DNA of 64,000 nucleotides from Phocoena phocoena (lineage: Eukaryota > Chordata > Mammalia > Artiodactyla > Phocoenidae). A program made the translations under genes and the position numbers. This document shows positions 1 to 12,322 of the stretch, in pieces (within the stretch, counting starts at the first letter, position 1; every line of letters starts with the position of its first letter). A model generated the notes under the pieces. The model saw nothing but the letters and a program-made list of their open reading frames with translations. It made no database searches and had not been told where the DNA came from. The stretch is from NCBI RefSeq assembly GCF_963924675.1, contig NC_089221.1, positions 92,443,835 through 92,507,834 of the forward strand, read 5' to 3'.

Positions 1-397
1 GACTGAACCAGAAAGAAGTAGAAAATATGAACAGACCAATCACAAGTAATGAAATTGAAACTGTGACTAGAAAGCTTCCAACAAACAAAAGTCTAATACC
101 AGATGGCTTCACAGGTGAATTCTATCAAACATTTAGAGAATAGCTAACACCCATCCTTCTCAAACTCTTCCAAAAGATTGCAGAGGAAGGAACACTCCCA
201 AACTCATTCTATGAGGCCACCATCACGCTGATACCAAAACCAGACAAAGATACTACAAAAAAAGAAAATTACAGACTAATATCACTGATGAATATAGATG
301 CAAAAATCCTCAACAAAATACTAGCAAACAGAATCCAACAACACATTAAAAAGATCATACACCATGATCAAGTGGATCAAAGGGATTTATCCCAGGG

Positions 398-2034
398 ATG
401 CAAGGATTCCTCAATATATGCAAATCAATCAATGTGATACACCATGTTAACAAATTGAAGGAGAAAAACCATATCATCTCAATAGATGCAGAAAAAGCTT
501 CTGACAAAATTCAACACCCATTTATGATAAAAACTCTCCAGAAAGTTGGCATAGAGGGAACCTACCTCAACATAATGAAGGCCGTATAAGACAAACCCAC
601 AGCCAACATCGTTCTCAATGGTGAAAAACTGAAAGCATTTCCTCTAAGATCAGGAACAAGACAAGGATGTCCACTCTCACCACTATTATTCAACATAGTT
701 TTAGAAGTCCTAGCCACGGCAATCAGAGAAGAAAAATAAAAGGAATACAAATTGGAAAAGAAGAATTAAAGCTGTCACTGTTTGCAGATGACGTGATACT
801 ATACATAAAGAATCTTAAAGATGCTACCAGAAAACTACTAGAGCTAATCAATGAATTTGGTAAAGCTGCAGGATACAAAATTAATGCACAGAAATCTCTT
901 GCATTCCTATACACTAATGATGAAAAATCTGAAAGAGAAATGAAGGAAACACTCTCATTTACCATTGAAACAAAAAGAAGAAAATACCTAGGAATAAACC
1001 TACCTAGGGAGACAAAAGACCTATATGCAGAAAACTATAAGACACTGATGAAAGAAATTAAAGATGATACAAACGGAGAGATATACCATGTTCCTGGATT
1101 AGAAGAATCAATATTGTGAGAATGACTATACTACCCAAAGCAATCTACAGATTCAATGCAATCCCTATCAAATTACCGATGGCACTTTTTACAAAATGAG
1201 AACAAAAAAATCTTAAAATTTTTATGAAGACACAAAAGACCCCGAATAGCCAAAGCAGTCTTGAGGGAAAAAAATGGAGCTGGAGGAATCAGACTCCCTG
1301 ACTTCAGACTATACTACAAAGCTACAGTAATCAAGACAATATGGTACTGGCACAAAAACAGAAATATAGATCAATGGAACAACATAGAAAATGCAGAGAT
1401 AAACCCATGCACCTATGGTACATTAATCTATGGCAAAGGAGGCAAGGATATACAATGGAGAAAAGACAGTCTCTTCAATAAGTGGTGCTGGGAAAACCGG
1501 ACAGCTACATGTAAAAGAATAAAATTAGAACTCTCCCTAACACCATACACAAAAATAAACTCAAAATGGATTAGAGACCTAAATGTAAGACCGGACCCTA
1601 TAAAACTCTTAGAGGAAAACATAGGAAGAACACTCTTTGACATAAATCACAGCAAGATTTTTTTTTTTTTTTTTTGCGGTACGCAAGCATGTGGGATCTT
1701 CCTGGACCGGGGCACGAACCCATGTCCCCTGCATCGGCAGGCGGACGCTCAGTCACTGCGCCACCAGGGAAGCCCCCACAGCAAGATTTTTTTTGATCCA
1801 CTTCCTAGAGTAATGGAAATAAAAATAAACAAATGGGACCTAATGAAACTCAAAACCTTTTGCACAGCAAAGGAAACCATAAACAAGACAAAAAGACAAC
1901 CCTCAGAGTGGGAGAAAATATTTGCAAACAAATCAATGGACAAAGGATTAATCTCCAAAATATATAAACAGCTCATGCAGCTCAATATTAAAAAAAAAAA
2001 AACAACCCAATTGAAAAATGGGCAGAAGATCTAA
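398..2034 (+). pseudogene. L1 ORF2 remnant, reverse transcriptase and C-terminal domain
   Basis: Pieces of ORF2p can be read in shifting frames: thumb/palm near 398-589, FADD palm motif at 667-1119, and the C-terminal segment beginning [20 protein letters not shown] at 1261. In-frame stops, frameshifts and the SINE at 1666 break it. ORF2-like sequence continues to about 2880. It cannot make a full ORF2 protein. Confidence 0.9.
1666..1776 (-). mobile_element. CHR SINE with internal deletion, inside L1
   Basis: A T-run and GCGGTACGC (SINE 3' end, reversed) jump directly to CATGTGGGATCTTCC, so the middle of the SINE (about 95 bp) is missing. The TSD CACAGCAAGATTTTTT flanks it at about 1648 and 1777. 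Confidence 0.9.
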
Positions 2035-2084
2035 ATAGACATTTCTCCAAAGAAGACCTAAATAGACATTTCTCCAAAGAAGAC
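2031..2084 (+). repeat. 27-bp tandem duplication within L1 ORF2
   Basis: A unit beginning CTAAATAGACATTTCTCCAA occurs twice head to tail with period 27 (2031-2057 and 2058-2084). Other L1 copies in the window have it once, so it arose in this copy or its source. Confidence 0.9.
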
Positions 2085-2165
2085 ATACAGATGGCCAAGA
2101 AGTACATGAAAAGCTGCTCAACATCACTAACTATTAAAGAAATGCAAATCAAAACTACAATGAGG

Positions 2166-2376
2166 GCTTCCCTAGTGGTGCAGTGGTTGAGAGTCCACCT
2201 GCCTATGCAGGGTACATGGGTTCGTGCCCTGGTCTGGGAAGATCCCCCATGCCACAGAGCGGCTGGGCCCGTGAATCATGGCTGCTGAGCCTGCGCGTCC
2301 GGAGCCTGTGCTCCGTGGCGAGAGAGGCCACAACAGTGAGAGGCCCGCGTACCGCAAAAACAAAACAAAACAAAAC
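2166..2376 (+). mobile_element. CHR SINE inside L1
   Basis: A nearly full-length SINE starts GGCTTCCCTAGTGGTGCAG and ends in a CAAAA-type tail. A perfect 15-bp TSD, AAAACTACAATGAGG, is at 2151-2165 and 2377-2391. Confidence 0.95.
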
Positions 2377-3075
2377 AAAACTACAATGAGGTATCACCTC
2401 ACACCAGTTAGAATGGGCATCATCAGAAAGTCTATGAACAACAAGTGCTGGAGAGGGTGTGGAGAAAAGGGAACCCTCTTGCACTGTTGGTGGGAATGTA
2501 AATTGATACAGCCACTATAGAGAACAATATGGAGGTTCCTTAAAAAACTAAAAAGAGAATTACCATATGACCCAGCAATCCCACTACTGTGCATATACCC
2601 AGAGAAAACCATAATTCAGAAAGACACATGCACCCCAATGTTCACTGCAGCACTATTTACAATAGACAGGTCATGGAAGCAATCTAAATGCCCATCGACA
2701 GACGAATGGATAAAGAAGATGTGGTACATATATACAATGGAGTATTACTCAGCAATAAAAAGGAACGAAATTGGGTTATTTGTAGAGACGTGGATGGATC
2801 TAGAGACTGTCATACAGAGTGAAGTCAGTCAGAAAGAAAAAAACAAATATCATATATTATTAACGCATGTATGTGGAACCTAGAAAAATTGTACAGATGA
2901 ACCGGTTTGCAGGGCAGAAATAGAGACAGAGAGGTAGAGAACAAACATATGGACACCAAGGGGGGAAAGCGGCGGGGGGTGGGGGTGTGATGAATTGGGC
3001 GATTGGGATTGACATGTATACACTGATGTGTATAAATTGATGACTAATAAGAACCTGCTATATTAAAAAAAAAAA

Positions 3076-5449
3076 ACAACACCACCAAAACACAGATAAA
3101 CTACACTGGAAAGCCAAAAGGGGTGATAATAACCAGAACGCCACATAGAGTAATGTCAATGACACTGAATAAGAAGCAAAGAGATACTGGTTTTTTGGGT
3201 TTTTTTTTAAAGTCCTTAAGAGTCAACATTGCAAAAAGGACACTTATTCTTTATATTACAAATATTTGGTTTATATTGACTTAGGACAGCCAGGTTAAAC
3301 TACTTTTAGCAATATGACGATTGCACTGTACTTAAACTGCCTATTTAGCAAATACATGTTTCCACATATTTCAAATTTAGATGTACTGAATCCAAAGATA
3401 TTTAAAAAGACAAGCATGGACAAATATAGTCTTAAAAAGGACTCTACACTTTCAAAACCTGTACTTTTAACATTAGAAACAGTTGTCTTCCCTGTGTATA
3501 AATGGGCCTGCACTGTTTTTGGCTCAAAACAGAACTGTTCATTATTTGATCAAATTTTCCACAGGTGGAAAATATGTGCTGGCCATGACAGGACATGACA
3601 AATTTGTTTTGTATACAAAAGTTTTCTCTCATTATAAAAACTGGACATTGTTAGTATAAAAAAGTTACAAAACAACTGGCCAAACCAGAAAAACTAGGAG
3701 GTATTAAGAATGGTTATCTGCCTTTTCATATTATTTCTGATACACTATGTTTGTGTATATCTTTTAAAAAATGGGATCAAAGTGTACATGCTACTTTGTA
3801 TATCATAAACATTTAAAAATATCAGTAAATGCTTCATTGTGTTTTTAGGAATTATATTTAGAAAACAGCACTATGCTGATGTTTCACTCTTTGCAGTCTC
3901 TTCTTTTTTCATGATCTGGAATGTGAGTCTGAATCTGGCTGCATGTTAGAAACTTTCCATTGATGTGTCTCAAATCTGTCCCCAAATACTGAGCCAATTT
4001 TTCATAGCAACAATTCTGTTGTTTATTGTTCAATGTGGATTTTTATTCAGCTTTTCTTTTGCTCCTGTTGCACAGAGACAGGTCTTCCTGCAGTTGACTA
4101 AAGAAGCAAATAATTTCCTGAAAATTTATTTTCTCTGAGCCTCCCACATGCTTCTCCGAGACTTATTCAGCAATAGTTCACTTAAGACCCATGTAGGTTT
4201 TCTTATTATTTACCTATAAACAAGGTGAGAAGTGCCCAAATTCGCTGGCTATAAACAGATAGGTGAGGGGATGGTCTTTTACACCCCCATCCTTCTATAT
4301 GGTGATCAAAACCAAATTTCAGCTGCAGAGCTGACAAATACGCACAAGCCTCAGTAACATTCAGTTTCTAGCATGTATAAATATACAGTATTTGTGTTCC
4401 ACTGAGATAGTACCTTCCCCATACTTCCACTGCTTGGTCTTCTTGTTACTCACTGATAGTATATTAAACATGACTTTTCCTAGGATATACTGCTACCAAC
4501 GTTTCTGCTTTCTCTAAGCTCCTCTTAAGTTCTTTACTAATCACCATTATCAAGGTATTAATTATTAAGCCAATCCAGATTATAGAGGAAGATAAGTATA
4601 AATATCTTCTAAATGATGGCCTTGGCTCTTTTATGTTTTATTTTTATCATAGTTACACACAGTTGAAATAATCATTAGTTCTAAAGCCTTGTGACAATGA
4701 ACAGTGGTCTTTCACACTTGCTTGCTCTGTCCCATTTCCTGCTATCTTAAGGCAAACAGTTTCATCTCCTTCAGAGGATTTTTTTTTTTTTTTTTTGAAC
4801 TCACTTCTCTATCTCTAAATAACCTGCTTGTGTTGCCAGGTTCTACTTTTCTTAGTTTAATGCCTCATTTATTGATTTCCTATTATGTAAGATGAGGACT
4901 GATTTCTCTTTTATCAATATTCCACCCTTAACACACCACACTCATCCTGTTCCTCTATTTGTCCAATTTACATTTTATAGTTAGATAAGTTGTTCCCTAT
5001 TTGCATTATTTTGACTATTAAATTATAGTCATGAGTGACAGGTAGTATACTATGATTCTTTCCTTTACAACTTCTCGTTGTCCATGGAGTATCTTTTTTT
5101 TGTTTTGTTTATTTGGTGTTCTGTGTACTTATGACACCCTCACAGTTTCTCTCCTACTGTGTAAATTTCTTTTCCTTTCAATAAATTCAAAAACATTAAG
5201 TAGTCTACTGATTTCATCTTCTTAGACTCATCTCTCCCAGAATCTTCTCAATTGTACCAACAGGGACTCGTTACTTTCTCTATCATTAGTCTCAGAATCT
5301 CCCTTCATCTTCATTCTGGGGAGTCTTTCATGTCTTTCTCTTGTATTGTATTCTTTATGTCTTGGATCCCAAATGGATCCCAAATCTTCATTTTTCTTGC
5401 TTTGCTTTCTCATTTTAACTATATCCACTAATAGCTTCCAGAAAACAGT
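3076..5449. other. APC intron 7, no recognisable gene
   Basis: AT-rich intronic sequence. I see no exon, RNA gene or clear repeat family. Short T-runs (for example 4781-4796) are the only low-complexity features. Confidence 0.6.
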
Positions 5450-7130
5450 ATAGAGAAATACATATTTTTGATACTTTGACTATCTGAAAATGCATTCTAC
5501 TCTCAAATTTAATAAGCAGTTGACTAGAGATAAATTTATAGGCTTGTGTGGTATAATAAAAAATATATATATATGGTCTTTGTCCCTTTGTTCTTTGCAC
5601 AGAGCTTCAAAAACCCTTGGAATTTCTTGAGCTTGCCATGCAGATGAGGTGACCCATGGGGGATCCCTAGATAGCTTCAGGATGGGTGCTGGTCACCTGA
5701 AAGGCCAACCATGTGACTAGATGGTTGAACTAGTCAAGACTGACTTCCAGGGATGGGAAGGGTGCTGGAATCTGAGTTCAATCATGTAGCCACTTGTTTA
5801 ATCAAGCATGCCTACATAATGAAACCCCAATAAAAACTCTGGACACTGAAGCTCAATGCAGCTTCCTGCTTGGTGAACACAAAGATGTCCTGGGAGAGTG
5901 ATGTGTCCAGATTCCATGAGAGATCACGGAAGCTCTGCATCCTCCACCCTCACCTTCTCTAGGTCCTGCCTTATGTGTCTCACTCGGCTGTTCCTGATCT
6001 GCATCCTTTATAATAAAACTGTAATCATAAGTGTAGAACTTTTACTGACTTCTGAGTCACTGAAGTGAATTATCAAACCTAAGGCTGTTGTAGGACACCC
6101 CAAATTTGCAGAAGTATGGGAGGCTTGGCATCTGAAGTGGGAGTAGTCTTGTGAAGGGCTCTGCCCTTAACCTGTAAGGTCTAGGCTCCCTCCAAGTAGT
6201 TAATGTCAGAACTGAACTGTAGTGCAATACACCCACTTGGGTAGAATTTATAACAAGCTGGGCAGAGTGCAGATGGTTTGGGACACCTGAAACTTGCCTG
6301 GTACCTGAAGTGAGGGCAGTCTTGTGAATGACTTTACCCTTAAATGTAGGGTCTACGCTAAGTCTGGGTAGTGTCAGAACTGATTTGAACTGTAGGACAA
6401 CTAGTGGTGTCAGAGAACTGGTTTGGGAACATAGCTGAAAATAATCTTACAGAAGTTTTAAGAAATTGCTACGCTACTTCCCAGATTCTAGTGTGCTGTT
6501 CATATACCTAAAGACATTTGTATTCCTGTTTCTTTGTGTGAAATTTGTTTTCTTCTCCTTCTCTACAAGGTTTTAAGATTTTCTCTTTATTCTCAGTGAG
6601 ATGAAATTTCATTATGATGTACCTAGTGTGGGATTTTCATCTGTGGCATTGGATACTGGAGAGACCATTTTATTTGGAAAACTATGCCCTTCAGTTCTGG
6701 GGAATTTTAATTTATTTTTAGGATTTCCTTCCTCTAGTTTGTCCATTCTCTTCCTGGAACCCCCTTTTTATTTGGATATTGAACCTTCCTAGAATAATTC
6801 TCTGACTTTCTTATCTTATCTATTTTCCATTGCATTATTCCTTTGTGCTATTTTCTGAGAAATTTATCTTTTAACCTTTCTGTTGAGTTTTTCATTTCTA
6901 CTATTACAATTTTAATTCCCAAGAACTCTTTTTTAAATTCTCTGAATGTTCCTTTTGTATACCATCATTTTCTCACTTTATGAATTATCTTTTATCTTGA
7001 GAATATTAATGTTAGTTCTATCTTTAAGTTTTCTTCTTCTTGCATAGTCTTTATTTCCATTAAATCTTTTTTATTAGAAACTTTCTTAAAATCTCTGGTG
7101 GTCTTTAGCTGTCTAGCCATATTTAGGAAT
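5450..7130 (-). mobile_element. Ancient L1 remnant (5' UTR/ORF1 side), split by an LTR
   Basis: Segments 5450-5600 and 6500-7130 resemble, in divergent form, the antisense of L1 ORF1 sequence. One example is the CTGAAAATGCATTC region; another is the GTGAGATGAAATTTCATTAT region. The order matches the younger L1 at 29700-30100. The LTR-like element at about 5600-6460 separates the halves. Confidence 0.45.
5600..6460 (+). mobile_element. LTR-like element with internally duplicated 3' part
   Basis: The block resembles a widespread mammalian ERV-type LTR: CCCCAATAAAAACTCTGGAC near 5824, then CTTTATAATAAAACTG and a TCTGAAGTGGGAGTAGTCTT segment. A diverged second copy of the last segment follows at about 6290-6420. 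No viral coding sequence is visible. Family assignment is from memory of the consensus. Confidence 0.5.
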
Positions 7131-8189
7131 GGACTGCCTATGAAGCTCTATGCCTAAAGGATGGAGTCTGTCAGCTGTAGCCATCCAGTAGGGTGGTCTA
7201 GCTGGGATGTTTTATTGAGGAATCCTCCAGTGTCAGTACCTTTAGGTCTCTCTTCCTGGGTTAGTCTCATTTCTTAGAGAAGTTGCTTCTAGAAACTTGC
7301 CTGTATTATAAAGCTGGATGCCAATGAGGGTTTCAGCATTCAGTAAGGAAATTTTCACTTATTTCAGTTTTTAGTATGATACCTCCCTCCCAACTTCAAC
7401 TATACTAGGATTACCCTTATCCAAAAACCCTTTGTTTTACCTTTTCCAGAATAAATCTCTCAGCTTTTGCTGAGACTGGAAAGTAGTAGTCACTTAGCCA
7501 TGCAGATTGAAGAGAGGTTCTGGAGGCTCCACCGGCTTCTTAAACTTTCAGTCATCCTCTTGCTTTTAACCTCTTTCTTAATCCCCACATCCAGAGGTAG
7601 CACATCCAGGTGTAACCAATTCTGGAATCTTGTAGGACTCCACAGTGTAAAATGGGTTGCTTCCTGACTTCCTACTGCTGACTCAGGGATCAACTCTCTA
7701 CCATAAGCTAGAAGAGTAATTTGTTTACCTGCTTTCCAGCTCCCCAAATTTTATTGATGTCACCTCCCCTGGTATTTGTGATTTTTCATTTTATCCTTTT
7801 ACTGTCATTTTAATGGAGTTTGTAGAGTAAGCATAGATATATGTGTATGATCAATTCTTACTATGGATTACAAACAAAGAGATAGCTTATTTACAAATTG
7901 TTAGTAGCCAAATTAAGTTAGTTATCTGATTATATGAAAACAGATAACTGAAGTAAGGTATCTGTGTTTATGGCTCTATAAACTTTAACTGCCTTAAAGT
8001 TATGAAGAAACCAAAGTAGTAAAGGTTTTTGAAATCTATTTAATTTAGTGAAAAAACTTATAAACTTATTAAGTGTCTCAATTCTTTAGAGGACCTATTT
8101 CAATGATGCCACATTAATTATACCTATTTCCTCTTCTTAGAATAACTACCTATATTTATGTCTGCAAACAAAAGAGACAATTTACTAAC
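7131..8189. other. APC intron 7 next to exon 7
   Basis: No gene, structured RNA or confident repeat. It ends at the exon 7 donor. Confidence 0.55.
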
Positions 8190-8273
8190 CTCTGCTTCTG
8201 TTGCTTGGGACTGTAAAAGCTGTCGTATACGAAGTATGTCCTTCTCTATTTGTTGAATTCTGGTTATTCTTCG
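8190..8273 (-). CDS. APC: APC exon 7 (codons 216-243)
   Basis: The 84-nt exon (28 codons, phase 0 at both ends) has acceptor TTATTTTAG and donor GTTAGTAA. It encodes RRITRIQQIEKDILRIRQLL followed by QSQATEAE, within the second coiled-coil region. Codon 219 is ACC (Thr, 8264-8262) where human has Ala as I remember it. This is the last APC exon in the window. Confidence 0.97.
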
Positions 8274-8985
8274 CTAAAATAAAATAAGTAACCAAATTAG
8301 ATCTATTTTTATTAAAAACATTGGTTTAAATAACTGTACTATGGTTACCATTTAACAGCTTGGGGTTATACCAAACCACTCTTATATAAGAATTACATAT
8401 GTATATATATTCATACACTGATGACATATTAGGATCAGTTCAATTTTTTAAATAAATCTAACTTTATACAACAGATCTCTAGATCTACTTAGGAAAACTA
8501 TAAAAATACAAGTCATATATCAAATTGTATGATGCATATAGTGTGAAATTGGTATTTAAAAGCTAGTCTCAAAAACTACTTCAACAAAGAGAAAATTACA
8601 TCTGAATTTAATGTTCTATATTAATCCAGGTGTCAGTACAGTGTAATGGATTTATACAAAGCATGGTATACCTGTAAAGGGAAAGAGCAGCTGATTTGTT
8701 TTAATAAACATCAGGCTTTAAACAGTAAGAATAATCTTACCCAAAGTTATTCTTATTACAAGTCAGTGGTACCTTTCAGATTTAGCTTTCCCAAATACCT
8801 ACTGCAGCTAAACATTATTTTTATTCCCAACACTAAGATCATAATGATGGTAAGAGCTACTGCTCTGCCCATATCCTGAGACCTTCAAGTGAACACAAAG
8901 CAGTAAGTATAGATCAAACAATGTGGAACTGAAAAAATGTGGGAAAAGTGTTTTCAAGTATATGTTTTAAAAACAAGTACTGCCG
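8274..8985. other. APC intron 6, upstream of exon 7
   Basis: AT-rich intron holding the exon 7 acceptor region. No repeat or gene recognised. Confidence 0.55.
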
Positions 8986-9197
8986 GGGGCTTCCCTGGTG
9001 GCACAGTGGTTGAGAGTCTGCCTGCCGATGCAGGGGACACGGGTTCGTGCCCCGGTCTGGGAAGATCCCGCATGCCGCGGAGCAGCTAGGCCTGTGAGCC
9101 ATGGCCGCTGAGCCTGTGTGTCCGGAGCCTGTGCTCCGCAACGAGAGAGGCCACAACAGTGAGAGGCCTGCGTACTGCAAAAAAAAAAAAAAAAAAG
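8986..9197 (+). mobile_element. CHR SINE
   Basis: Full-length tRNA-derived SINE from GGGCTTCCCTGGTGGCACAG to an A-tail at about 9179-9197. It is antisense to APC in intron 6. The flanks show no clean TSD. Confidence 0.92.
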
Positions 9198-9524
9198 AGT
9201 AACTGTTTCAATGGGAAAAAAGTATTAGAAGCTAGATGGAGTCATTTCCAAACTTTCATGATTATGCACCCATCAATAAAAGATTTCTGAGCATGTATAC
9301 CTCAATAGATAAATAATAAAAGTACAGTAACAAATAGCTTTAAGTATATATAGTTATAAAACTTACATACAAAACTTACCCTTTGAGCATATCTAATTTT
9401 GCTTAAATGCAATGTTCTTACAATTTTATTGCCATAGTAAAAATGCTTACGGTTGCTATTTTCCAATGTTATGATAAACAAACACAGAAAAGCTCAAAAA
9501 AGTTGCACTCACCAAAAAAGAATT

Positions 9525-9560
9525 CTTCCTTCCTCCCTCCCTCCCTACTTTCCTTCCTTT
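9525..9560 (+). repeat. Imperfect (TTCC/CTCC)n microsatellite
   Basis: Repeated TTCC and CTCC units are visible. The surrounding stretch 9198-10184 is otherwise AT-rich intron with no recognised gene apart from the speculative exon at 9692-9787. Confidence 0.8.
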
Positions 9561-9691
9561 GTAACACTACAACTGTGCTGATCCTATATCATAATTCTGA
9601 AAATAGTGAACCTAAGGTAAATAGTATTCTTTAATTAAGAAATTTTACCACATCCAATTTTCATCATGAAAACATGCTGAAGAAGAAATAC

Positions 9692-9787
9692 CTGTGCTTT
9701 TGGTAGCTTTCTAAAGAGACTGTAAAGATGAGTGATCACCTCTACATCAGATGGTAAATACTTCCTGGCATTACACAAGCAATGAAA
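9692..9787 (-). other. Candidate in-frame cryptic exon in APC intron 6 (speculative)
   Basis: Between TTGTATGTAG and GTATTTCT on the minus strand lies a 96-nt interval, 32 codons, with no stop in phase 0, the phase at the exon 6/exon 7 junction. A CTAAT branch-point-like motif lies about 12 bases upstream. The polypyrimidine tract is weak. The peptide reads protein-like (for example YLPSDVEVITHLYSLFRKLP). An open stretch of this length occurs by chance about one time in five, so this is only a candidate. Confidence 0.2.
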
Positions 9788-10724
9788 CTACATACAATTA
9801 GTGGATTTGTAATATTTTATTGTTCTCCTCTATGTAACTAGCTCCCCTTCACCAATAAAGTCCTAAGTCAAAATTTTTAATATTCAGAGGATGAAAAAGG
9901 AAATCATATCTAATACTCCTCTCCACAGAACTACATTTCTGTATTGCTATTAGGTGACTAAATCCTGAAGTCAAGTCTGTGCCTTGATGATTTCTGACAC
10001 AACAACCTTTGTGCTTCTGTTACTCAACATGAAAATGGAAGAAGCCAGTAGTATTTCTTTCCATTCTCTATATGACAATCTTGAATATTTATGAAATTAT
10101 GTTTAACAAAAAATGCTTACTTGTTCTGGCATATGGAGATGGTATTACTTTTGCAAAACTGATTTAAAAAAATAATATAGTAATATAGTTCAACATGAAT
10201 TCAGGACAACTCTCAACAAATTAGGAATAGAAGGTAAATTCCTTAACTTGATAAATGGCATCAAAAACCTTGAGTAAACAACATACTTAATGGTGAAATT
10301 TCAGAAGGATTCCTTTTAGAGCCAAGAGAAGATGAAGAAGACAAATTATCACTGCTTTTTATTCAAAGATGTATTAGAGCTCTTATTTAAAACAAAGAGA
10401 AAAAAAGGACTGGAAAAGACAAAATTGTCATTACTTGCCAACAAAAAAACAGTTTGAATGGAAAATCCAAGAAAATCTTATTAAACTACTGAGGAAAGTT
10501 CAGGAAGACTGCTGGACACATAAATCAGATTTAGTAATGTAATTAAAGAAAATCCCATTCACAATGCAACAAAAACTGTAAGATATCTAGGAATAAATGT
10601 AAAAAAAAGGATGTGTAAGAGTTTTATGAAGAATATTATGAAACTTTTTTGAAGGACATAAAATAAGACCTAAATGAACGGAGATAAATGTAATTAAAAA
10701 ATTAATAACAATACCTAATATTTC

Positions 10725-10925
10725 CTGAGTGTTTTCTGTTTGTTGGATTCCAAGTGTTTTACATATATTAACTCATTTAATCCTCACATTTTACAGGGAA
10801 TCATTATTTGTATTTTACCAATGGGAAAACTGAGACAGAGTTTACCCAAGATCACAGTGCTGGTAAGTGACAGGTAGGGAATTAGAACCCCAGAGGACTG
10901 GCTCCAGAGTCACCCTTTCAACCAA
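10725..10925 (-). mobile_element. MIR SINE
   Basis: The reverse complement shows the MIR core: ACTCATTTAATCCTCACA, then AACTGAGACAGAG and a GATCACAGTGCTGGTAAGTG block with a GGCTCCAGAGTC end. Confidence 0.75.
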
Positions 10926-11329
10926 GAACCAATCTTTATATTGTAAAGATATAAATTCTCCTCAAATTAATTATAAATTCAATGTAATTCTGATCAAAAG
11001 CCCATAAGGCTTTTCCTTGAATTTGATGAGTAACAAAACAGAATATAAACACATTTTTACAAACAAAAATAAGAAGGACTCACCCTACTAGGTACCAAGA
11101 TTAATAAAGCTATAGCAAATAAAACAAATGTGGTTATCAGTGCAGGGACAGAGAACCTAAAACAGACTAATAGAATCGAGTCTACAAATATCCAGCAAAT
11201 ACAAACTTCTCAGATGCCAGAGACAGCATTACCAATCCATGGGAAAACAGTGGCACATCCAGGAAGTGATAATGGGAAATTTAGTTAACAACATAAATAT
11301 GCATCGATCTGTGTATATCTGTGTTATGT

Positions 11330-11470
11330 ATATGTATGTTTGTATACATAATTAATTATATATTATATAATTAATAATATATATTTATTAAATAATCAAA
11401 ATTATATTGTATATATTAAATAATTATATATACATTGATATAAAAATCATATGTGTGTGTGTATATATAA
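11330..11470. repeat. AT-rich low-complexity stretch with TA and GT dinucleotides
   Basis: Runs of ATTAATTATATATT type end with a short GTGTGTGTATATATA segment. No coding content. Confidence 0.8.
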
Positions 11471-12114
11471 TTAGAGTCCTACCTCCAAAACATATATAAT
11501 AGCAAATGTGAGATGAATTAAAGACCTAATTGTAAAAATAAAACATTAAAACTATTAGAAAAAAATACGAGGGTATCTTTAAGGATAGGAAAAGATGTAT
11601 AAATAGGTCAAAGAAAGCACAAATATGGCAATACAATTAATTTAGCTTTATAACAAAAATTAATTTTGTTATCATGAAGCTAAAGTAGGTAACATATTTG
11701 GTAGGGAGGGGTTGTGATATACATTATGTATAACAGATTGGTATCTAGAGGATATAAACATATCTCTCAAATACTTAAGAATAAGACATTTAACATAATA
11801 GAAAATGGGCAAAGGATATGGGAAAATGACAAAATGAAAATCTACTAAATACATGAAAAGATAATCAGCTTCAGTAGCACTCATGGAAGTACAAACTAAA
11901 TGACAAGATAATGCTTCAAATGCCCATTGACTGTTAATTATAAAATGTGACTCACAATTGCTGAAAAAATCAGGCAAAAGAAATGGGAATTCTCACATAC
12001 GACTAGGAGAAATGTAAACTGATAAAATCATTTTGAGTGCAATTTGGCACACACTATTCAAAACACTCATACCTTATGACTGGCAATTACGCTTTTAGGT
12101 ATATACCCTAGAGC

Positions 12115-12322
12115 AGAGGTCAGCAAATTAGGGCTTGGTAGCCATCTGTATTTATGGATTAAGTTTTACTGTAACACAGCCATGCCCATCTGCTTATATA
12201 TTGTCATCTATGGTTACCTTCTTGCTACAAAGGCAGAGCTGAGTAGTTACGACAGAGACCATATGGCCACAAAGTCTAAAATATTTACCATACAGCTCTT
12301 TAAGAAATAGACTGACTCTTGA
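12115..12322 (-). mobile_element. hAT-type (Charlie-like) non-autonomous DNA transposon
   Basis: The element begins CAGAGGTCAGCAAA and ends in an imperfect inverted copy (TGACTCTTG). It is flanked by an approximate 8-bp duplication, CCCTAGAG on the left and ACCTAGAG on the right, the TSD size of hAT elements. The internal GACCATATGGCC block resembles a common mammalian MER-type repeat. It sits inside the ancient L1. Confidence 0.65.

Larger units (their letters stand above)
1..3075 (+). mobile_element. Young LINE-1, 3' half (continues off the left edge)
   Basis: The plus strand reads L1 ORF2 from the reverse transcriptase through the C-terminal domain, then the 3' UTR and an A-rich tail near 3064-3075. 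The RT catalytic motif appears as FADD in a frame starting near 667, followed by [15 protein letters not shown]. Two CHR SINEs (1666-1776 and 2166-2376) and a 27-bp tandem duplication (2031-2084) interrupt it. It lies antisense to APC in intron 7. Confidence 0.93.

Noticed and set aside
3076..8189. APC exon 8
   Set aside because: I looked on the minus strand for the expected 105-nt exon with its Arg-Ser-Ser-Gln start and found nothing. It must lie beyond position 1.
8986..9100. tRNA gene-like A/B box sequence in SINEs
   Set aside because: The promoter boxes belong to tRNA-derived SINE heads. No intact cloverleaf tRNA gene is evident anywhere in the window.
9692..9722. Shorter 31-nt exon using CTTTACAG as acceptor before the same donor
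   Set aside because: Length is not a multiple of three and would shift the APC frame. The 96-nt version is the only in-frame option, and even that is weak.
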